Part shown: positions 19,645-24,371 of the stretch, one piece after another | Layout of the letters: every line of letters begins with the position of its first letter | Numbering within the stretch: position 1 is the first letter of the stretch | Origin: Silene noctiflora | Taxonomy: Eukaryota; Streptophyta; Magnoliopsida; Caryophyllales; Caryophyllaceae | NCBI GenBank assembly: GCA_009801015.1 | Contig: VHZZ01000529.1 | Span: 154,914 to 179,284 of the forward strand | Length of the DNA stretch: 24,371 nucleotides | Direction of reading: 5' to 3' | Translations under genes and position numbers: made by a program | The notes under the pieces: model-generated | What the model saw: the letters and a program-made list of their open reading frames with translations, nothing else | Database searches by the model: none | What the model was told of the DNA's origin: nothing

Positions 19645-20311
19645 TATATATGGATGATGGTGTTTAATTTGTACTTATTTTTTAGTATCTCCTATATATG
19701 TAATTTTCCTCTATTGTGCTCTCCCCGTCACCACACACAAAGAGCACTATAAAAGGGAAAAATGATATATATAGGAGAGGGAAACGACAATTATTTCGCG
19801 TTCTGTATAACAAACGATTATCGGATCATAAACTCAGAAGTTCTGCTTAGATTCAACACCCTTGTGATGTTTCCTATAAGAGTCCTCCCAATTCAATCCA
19901 TCAAACATCCTCAACTCGGCCAAGCGTCCCTGGATCGACACAAGCCACATTGACGGACACAGTGTCAGGGTTAGTCCCCGACACATTAAACGACATGACA
20001 CCACACACGTTACAAAACATATGCTTAGCGGCGTTTGTCTCTAAACAAATTTGAAACAAATTATAAATAACTAATGTAAGTTTTAGATTCCCTAAACAAA
20101 CTAAAAGTAGGTGTTTTCCCATGCATTCTCAATTAGAAAAACCCTTTTTATAGTTCTTTGAATATATTTAATTTTTTTACATAGAAAGACCTAAACTGTA
20201 TTTTTAAAATGCTTAGATTCCGGACTTTTAGATTATTTATCTACCCCTTGAACGTAGTTCACTCTGCATAGCGAATAACAAACTACAAACTCGAACTTGA
20301 ACCAAACAGAA
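19645..20311. other. Region between the two convergent CNL-derived genes
   Basis: This holds the 3' flanks of both genes. It contains a near-perfect hairpin (separate entry), duplicated AAATGATATATA words (about 19641 and 19761), and a CGACAC/GTGTC-rich stretch at 19935-20010 of unknown origin. No ORF here has recognisable features. Confidence 0.5.
19689..19777. repeat. Imperfect hairpin 3' of the NLR
   Basis: The left arm CTCCTATATATGTAATTTTC, then CTCTATTGTGCTCT (19689-19722), pairs with the right arm AGAGCACTATAAAAGGG, then AAAAATGATATATATAGGAG (19741-19777), around an 18-base loop. There are a few mismatches and small bulges. It could be a small fold-back element, a transcript 3' end structure or a small-RNA hairpin; nothing visible decides between these. 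Confidence 0.7.
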
Positions 20312-21010
20312 CTATGAACCATGTAACATTCGTTTAGCAGCTTCAATGGCTTCTTCATTAATTTCAGACCCGTATTGATTATTAGTCCGTGTTTGGTTCA
20401 CAGACGACGAGCCAAGTATGATCCCAAACTGGGAAAGATTTCCTGCATGGTTAACAGATGACGAGCCATGTATGATTCCAAACTGGGAATGATTTCCTGC
20501 ATGGTTCACAGACGAGGAGGCAAGTATGGTCCCAAACTCGGAATGATTTCCTGCATGGTTCACAGACGGCGAGCCAAGTATGGTTCCAAACTGGGAATGA
20601 TTATTTCCGATCAAAGTTAACTCCTTTGTAATAGCCTTGATCGTTCTAACATCCCTAGAGCGGGTGACAATTGGGTTTGAAGAAGAAAAGAAAATACGGA
20701 CTTTTTGGGTGAACTTACTTCCGTCCATGAGTTCTTTTTGCTTTGCTTTTTCATCAAGGAAGTCAGTGATTTTTTCAAGTGCGGCCTCAACCTTTACGAT
20801 CACGTCTCGTTGCGAATTACTCCACGGCTGCTGCGCTACCGCATCATCAATTGCAGCTTCAAGCGTAGTTTTTATATCCTCAAGCCCTCTTAATTGTGTG
20901 TCAGTATCTCTGACAGATATTATTATTTTGTTGCAGATTAGGGAACTCAATTTCACTGCATGTTTTGCCACCAACTCTACCAATATTGAGTCACCTATTT
21001 TATCAGGCAT
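20312..21010 (-). CDS. CC-only NLR-related protein with repeated linker
   Basis: The intact 232-residue ORF starts MPDKIGDSILVELV at 21010. Residues about 1-125 align with the coiled-coil part of the neighbouring CNL: NTLEA/TTLEA, SHSQRDV/SNSQRDV, GSKFT, then IKAIT. NB-ARC follows the linker in the CNL, but here it is absent. The linker motif SQFGTIIGSSS, single in the CNL, is repeated four times as an 18-residue unit, and the protein ends NEEAIEAAKRMLHGS. The gene faces the CNL tail-to-tail about 670 bases away, and its 5' flank matches that of the CNL. It has no signal peptide or clear membrane segment, so a cytosolic role is likely. Short CC-only relatives of NLRs are known and may act as partners or decoys, but here that is inference. 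A truncated relic is the alternative; the clean frame and in-frame repeats argue mildly against it. Confidence 0.72.
   Translation of the reverse strand: MPDKIGDSILVELVAKHAVKLSSLICNKIIISVRDTDTQLRGLEDIKTTLEAAIDDAVAQQPWSNSQRDVIVKVEAALEKITDFLDEKAKQKELMDGSKFTQKVRIFFSSSNPIVTRSRDVRTIKAITKELTLIGNNHSQFGTILGSPSVNHAGNHSEFGTILASSSVNHAGNHSQFGIIHGSSSVNHAGNLSQFGIILGSSSVNQTRTNNQYGSEINEEAIEAAKRMLHGS
20401..20610 (-). repeat. 54-bp in-frame tandem repeat (4 copies) in CC-only gene
   Basis: CAGA(C/T)G begins units at 20401, 20455, 20509 and 20563, spaced exactly 54 bases. Translated on the minus strand the units are NHSQFGTILGSPSVNHAG, NHSEFGTILASSSVNHAG, NHSQFGIIHGSSSVNHAG and NLSQFGIILGSSSVNQTR. The period is a multiple of three, and all substitutions keep the frame open. 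Confidence 0.97.
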
Positions 21011-21110
21011 TTTGGTGCGTACTCAAGGTGTGTAGTAGCTTATTGTCTACTTGTGGGTTGTAAATACAGCCAAAGATTATCGAAATGTAATTGCGCTAAG
21101 AGAAGAGATT
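21011..21110 (-). promoter_or_regulatory. 5' flank of the CC-only gene, homologous to that of the CNL
   Basis: On the minus strand CTCTTAGCGCAATTACAT, then TTCGATAATCTTTGGCTG, matches the CNL's 5' flank closely. Between it and the ATG the sequences diverge (CTACACACC against CAGTACACTATACACC). A weak TATA-like GTATTTACAA lies about 60 bases upstream of the ATG. Confidence 0.5.
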
Positions 21111-21189
21111 AAGAGGATAACATGGGATGAAAAGCATTAATGAGGAGCAGCAAGAGTAGGTTGAAAATTTCTATTATTTTTGGCTACAA

Positions 21190-21393
21190 CAAATTATTAT
21201 TTAAGGGATTATGATACGGCGTCATCGGGTGCGGTGACTCTCAATCTCGACGTCATCCTCTCACATACACCCTTTATTACTAGGGTCTCTACTTATTATA
21301 TGTGATGCACCCATTATTATTGGGGTCCTCATTTATTGCATGTGAGAGCGCCACCTGGTGGCGCTAACTCATTATCCCTTAAATAATAATTTG
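21190..21393. mobile_element. Outer MITE family, complete copy
   Basis: The ends CAAATTATTATTTAAGGGAT and TATGA are inverted at the right (TCATTATCCCTTAAATAATA, then ATTTG) over about 25 bases with one mismatch. The 204-bp interior holds GGTGCGGTGACTC and GCGCCACCTGGTGGCGC-type palindromic words and is non-coding. A second, inverted copy adjoins directly on the right and is split by the nest. Confidence 0.8.
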
Positions 21394-21444
21394 TCATCCT
21401 CTCACATGCAATAAATGAGGGCCTCAATAATAATGGATGCATTA
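21393..21444 (-). mobile_element. Outer MITE, second copy, left piece
   Basis: GTCATCCTCTCACATGCAAT, then AAATGAGG and CCTCAATAATAATGG, is the inverted match of the complete copy's interior (about 21312-21356). It stops at GCATTA and resumes as CATATAATAAGTAGGGACCC at 23512, as in the complete copy. The nest therefore interrupted it at a TTA. Confidence 0.75.
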
Positions 21445-21758
21445 GAGCATCCACAAAGGTGAGATGCCCCATATTTTATCTCTCATTTTTTTATTCGTCC
21501 ACCTTATTTTCCACTAACTTTTTCATCTACCCTCCCCATTTCACAACTACATCTCTAGAATAATGGGGCTCCCCAACAATACTAATATACACCTAATAAT
21601 TTGGGAACCTTCTCGTATACACCAAAAAATTGTATTTGAGAACCTCCCCTAAAACTAGAGGCACCCCAAATTATGGGTAACTACTCGCAATAATGAGGCT
21701 CCCCATTTGATGAGAGAGGGTGGATATGGGGAGGTGAAAATACACTTTGCGGATGCTC
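21445..21758 (+). mobile_element. PIF/Harbinger-like MITE, copy A
   Basis: This 314-bp element has inverted ends GAGCATCC(A/G)CAAAG and CTTTGCGGATGCTC and perfect TTA duplications (21442-21444 and 21759-21761). The interior has the family's phrases TTCGTCCACCTTATTTTCCA, CCCAAATTATGG and ATATGGGGAGGTG. Confidence 0.9.
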
Positions 21759-21761
21759 TTA

Positions 21762-22068
21762 GAGCATCCGCAAAGGTGAGGCTCTCCATATTTTCTCTTT
21801 CCTTTTCTTATTCGTCCACCTTATTTTTCACTAACTTTTCTATTTACCCTTCCCATTTCATAATTACATTTATGCAATAATGAGGTTCCCCAATTCACAC
21901 ACAAAAATATGAAAACCTCCGCAAAAGACAAATCAATTACACCTACTTTTCATTTGGGAACCTCCCCTAGAAATAGAGGAGCCCCGGGAGGTATGTGCAT
22001 TGATGGGGCTCCCCATTTGATGAAAGAGAAGGTATATGGGGAGGTAAAAAAAGCCTTTGCGGATGCTC
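21762..22068 (+). mobile_element. PIF/Harbinger-like MITE, copy B
   Basis: It has the same ends as copy A (GAGCATCCGCAAAGG and CCTTTGCGGATGCTC), is 307 bp long, and shares the TTA with copy A on the left; TAA follows on the right. The ORF 21909-22253 spans the B/C junction and is incidental. Confidence 0.9.
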
Positions 22069-22072
22069 TAAA

Positions 22073-22386
22073 GAGCATCCGCAAAGGTGGAATATCACCT
22101 CCCCATTTACGTTCTCTTTCCTCAAATGAGCAACCTCATTATTGCACTAACCTCCCCATAATTTGGGGCTTCTCTATTTTGAGGGGAGGTTCCCAAAAAA
22201 AAGCAAGGCAATTTGTCTTACTTTTGGGGAGGTTCCCAAATTTTTGTGTGTGAATTGGGGAACCCCATTATTGCATAAATGTAATTATAAAATGGGAAGG
22301 ATAAATAGAAAAGTTAGTTGAAAATGAGGTGGACGAATAAGAAAAGGAAAGAGAAAATATGGGGAGCCTCACCTTTGCGGATGCTC
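22073..22386 (-). mobile_element. PIF/Harbinger-like MITE, copy C (inverted)
   Basis: A 314-bp copy in opposite orientation to A, B and E: its right end, complemented, reads GAGCATCCGCAAAGGTGAGG like the left end of B. It is separated from B by four bases and from D by TA only. B and C together form a long palindrome. Confidence 0.9.
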
Positions 22387-22388
22387 TA

Positions 22389-22519
22389 GAGCATCCGCAA
22401 AAAAGAGAAATCACCTCCTCATTTCCTTTCTCTTTCCTAAAATGGGTAACCACATTGTTGCACCAACCTTCCCATATTTTTGCGCTCTACTGTTTTTAGG
22501 GGAAGTCCCCCAAAAAAAC
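22389..22519 (-). mobile_element. PIF/Harbinger-like MITE, copy D, first piece
   Basis: It starts GAGCATCCGCAAAAAAGAG and follows copy C's sequence (CACCTC, TCTCTTTCCT, then CCCAAAAAAAC) until it is cut by inserted elements at a TAA. Its remainder lies at 23328-23508. The pieces plus one TAA total 315 bp, against 314 for copy C, which supports the reconstruction. Confidence 0.85.
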
Positions 22520-22522
22520 TAA

Positions 22523-22904
22523 GGGTAAGATTATCCGTCAGACTCTCCAAAGTCTTAAGACTCTGCCACATCAGATTTCCACTAACTTTTATTATTTCTT
22601 TATTGTTCAAACTTACCTCAAACTTTATACATTATCCGTCAGACCCACCTCAGACTTTACTTTTCTACTTTTTCACGTTACTTCTTTTTATTTTTACAAA
22701 ATAAAGGACACTTGAGAACCTCTAATTGAATAATTTTCAATTATGGTGGGGTCAAGACTCACCTCAAAGTCTTAAGTTGAGTCTTGGATTTCCAAGACCA
22801 ACTTAAGACTTTGTCAAGACCAAGGTAGATTATTGGTAGTCTTGTGTGAGTCTTGTCTCAAGACTTACCAAAGTCTTGTCTCAAGGCTACCAATAATCTT
22901 ACCC
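22523..22904. mobile_element. AGTCTT-rich PIF/Tourist-like MITE (F), nested
   Basis: The ends GGGTAAGATTAT and ATAATCTTACCC are perfect 12-base inverted repeats. TAA flanks both sides (22520-22522 and 22905-22907), the 3-bp duplication of PIF/Harbinger elements. The interior repeats AAGACT/AGTCTT many times in both orientations, so it is nearly self-complementary. The ORF 22480-22704 crosses its left edge and is incidental. Confidence 0.9.
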
Positions 22905-22907
22905 TAA

Positions 22908-23324
22908 GAGCATCCGCAAGAATAGGGTTCCCCATATTTTATCTCTCTTTTTCTCATTCGTCCACTTCATTTTCTACTAACTTTTCCATTTACCCTCCCC
23001 ACTTTATAATTACATTTTTGCAACAATGGGGTTCCCCAATAATACTACTCTCTCCACACACCTATTTTCACCTCATTTCAATAAAATATTTCTCACATAT
23101 ATTAGAGAAATGGGGTGAAAACTTATGTATGGAGGGAGTAATATACACAAATAATTTGGGAACCTCCGAATATGCACCAAGAGTTTGTGTGTACTTTTAG
23201 TTGGAAAGCTTCCCTAAAACTAGAGGCACCCCAAATTATGGGGAACCACCCGCAACAATGGGGTTCCTCATTCGATGAAAAAGAAAGGATATGGGGAGGT
23301 GAAAATACACATTTGCGGACGCTC
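22908..23324 (+). mobile_element. PIF/Harbinger-like MITE, copy E, nested in D
   Basis: The ends are GAGCATCCGCAAG and TTTGCGGACGCTC, flanked by TAA (22905-22907 and 23325-23327). It is 417 bp because a 91-bp Stowaway plus its TA sits inside; without these it is 324 bp, close to copy A (314). It shares A's phrases CACCCCAAATTATGG and GATATGGGGAGGTG. Confidence 0.88.
23048..23138. mobile_element. 91-bp Stowaway-like MITE inside copy E
   Basis: The inverted ends are CTCTCTCCACACACCTATTT then TCACC, and the complement of GGTGAAAACTTATGTATGGA then GGGAG. TA flanks both sides (23046-23047 and 23139-23140). Removing it restores the ATACTA/TATACAC continuity seen in copy A. Confidence 0.88.
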
Positions 23325-23327
23325 TAA

Positions 23328-23508
23328 AGGCAATTTGTGTTTGTTTTGGGGAGGTTCCCAAATTTTTGTGTGTGAATTGGGGAACCACATTGTTGCATAA
23401 ATGTAGTTATGAAATGGAAAGGTTAAATGGAAAAGTTAGTTGAAAATGAGGTGGACGAATAAGAAAAGGAAAGAGAAAATATGAGGAGCCTCAACTTTGC
23501 GGATGATC
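23328..23508 (-). mobile_element. PIF/Harbinger-like MITE, copy D, second piece
   Basis: It resumes at AGGCAATTTGTG exactly where copy C has AGGCAATTTGTC, and ends CTTTGCGGATGATC (one mismatch to the family end), followed by TTA, the target of the array in the outer MITE. Confidence 0.85.
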
Positions 23509-23511
23509 TTA

Positions 23512-23598
23512 CATATAATAAGTAGGGACCCCAAATAATAAGGGGTGCATATGAAAGGGTGACACTGAGAGGTGGCGCCGTGTCATTATCCATTTAAG
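23512..23598 (-). mobile_element. Outer MITE, second copy, right piece
   Basis: CATATAATAAGTAGGGACCC continues the inverted match to the complete outer MITE and ends GTGTCATTATCCATTTAAG, a diverged form of that family's terminus. Confidence 0.72.
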
Positions 23599-23934
23599 TA
23601 TCCGTATTAATCTTAACACTTGTCTAAATGGTTAAAATAAAACAAAAGGAGAATGTATAGGAATAAATAACAAATTTGTCTAGCACAAGTGTGATAATAC
23701 TTGCTCATTTTAATGTTAAGAAGACCGAGTGGTGTGCTTTGTTCAACTAGTTAACTAAAATTTCAGCTAGCTTAATTATATTCCCTTCATTCATATTTGT
23801 TCTACCTTTTTTACTTTTTACGGTTAAAGTTATCAAATTTTTACCTTGAATAAGTTTTTGTGAAATAAAAAATACAAGAAGTCATAAAACTTAGTATTTG
23901 GATTTGTCTAAAACAATTTTTCACAAAATATATA
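23599..23934. other. AT-rich DNA with a Stowaway-like end
   Basis: No gene. TTCCCTTCATTCATATTTGT at about 23782 followed by CTACC resembles the left end of a Stowaway, but no matching right end is visible, so it is a fragment at most. Confidence 0.4.
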
Positions 23935-24184
23935 CTCCCTCCGACCCAATTCAAACTACCAATTTACTTTTTAAAGTCAACCTTGTCAAATTTTGACATC
24001 AATTATATTTAATCAAATTTTTAAAATTTATACGTAAAATCGAATTATTTACCTTTTGTTATAAAAAGAGGTTTCAAAAAATTATAATTTCAATACAAAA
24101 AAATAATATACTTAAATGAAGAAAAATGTGGTCAAAGTGTTGTCTCACAGATTGTAAAAATTCTTTGGATTGAATTGGAGGAAG
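23935..24184. mobile_element. Stowaway-like MITE
   Basis: The left end CTCCCTCCGACCCAATTCAA and the complement of the right end (CTTCCTCCAATTCAATCCAA) are inverted repeats, flanked by TA (23933-23934 and 24185-24186). The 250-bp interior is AT-rich and non-coding. Confidence 0.88.
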
Positions 24185-24275
24185 TATCTAATAACCAAAA
24201 AATTTTATGTACATTTAAAAAATGCGGTTAAATAGCGTCTTGGAAATTGTACAAAGTCGATCGGGAAGAACAAAG

Positions 24276-24371
24276 GCAGAAGTTTTTGCTTAAATGGGGC
24301 CGAAACCCAAACTATTTAACAAAATGGGGCGGGTTTGAAACTATTTACCGTAAATGGGTCCACGTCACTAA
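24276..24371 (+). repeat. Edge of a transposon shared with 12797-12865
   Basis: TTTTTGCTTAAATGGGG, an AAATGGGGC word repeated about 30 bases later, GGTTTGAAACTATTTACCG and AAATGGGTCCACG occur in the order seen, inverted, at 12797-12865. The element runs out of the window. Confidence 0.7.

Noticed and set aside
21909..23200. Several ORFs of 60-115 codons on both strands
   Set aside because: Each crosses or lies in a MITE boundary; similar ORFs recur only because the MITE copies repeat.

Overview
This is nuclear DNA of a flowering plant, almost certainly a eudicot. It carries a CC-NBS-LRR (CNL) resistance gene, an RTE/L1-type plant LINE with a zf-RVT and RVT_3 tail, and many Stowaway-like (TA target site) and PIF/Harbinger-like (TTA/TAA target site) MITEs in AT-rich DNA. 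The repeat texture suggests Caryophyllales (chenopod/spinach-like), but that is only an inference.

Layout. 1-507: AT-rich, no gene. 508-7292: one essentially full-length LINE on the minus strand, bounded by a perfect 15-bp target-site duplication; it is broken by stops, frameshifts and an expanded CT microsatellite. 7300-12350: a transposon field, with a fold-back/MULE-like element (7632-8672), a possible SINE, three Stowaway MITEs and a candidate MULE with a CCA-rich interior. 11913-12010: a possible orphan first exon. 13820-14690: C-terminal exons of a Mut7-C family exonuclease gene, broken by a stop. 15690-15990: a decayed MITE.

16230-21140 is the gene core: two CNL-derived genes in convergent (tail-to-tail) orientation that share homologous 5' flanks. 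The plus-strand gene (16344-19644) keeps NB-ARC and LRRs, but its coiled-coil part has an in-frame stop at codon 15 and a frameshift. Comparison with its neighbour shows the frameshift to be a 2-bp deletion. The minus-strand gene (20312-21010) is an intact 232-residue ORF holding only the coiled-coil domain; its linker is expanded into four in-frame 18-residue repeats, and it ends before any NB-ARC. The damaged NLR thus lacks a normal N-terminus while the neighbour preserves one, so the pair looks like a split or subfunctionalised NLR locus, although simple decay explains it too.

21190-23600 is a multi-level MITE nest. Five copies (A-E) of one PIF/Harbinger-like MITE lie in an array inserted in an older MITE. 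Copy D is interrupted by copy E and by a different TAA-flanked MITE, and copy E by a 91-bp Stowaway. Copies B and C form a near-continuous 0.62-kb palindrome. 23935-24184 is another Stowaway, and the window ends in a repeat also present at 12797-12865.

No tRNA, rRNA or CRISPR was found. The best candidates for new biology are the CC-only repeat-linker gene beside the CC-broken NLR, and the MITE nest with its long hairpin.
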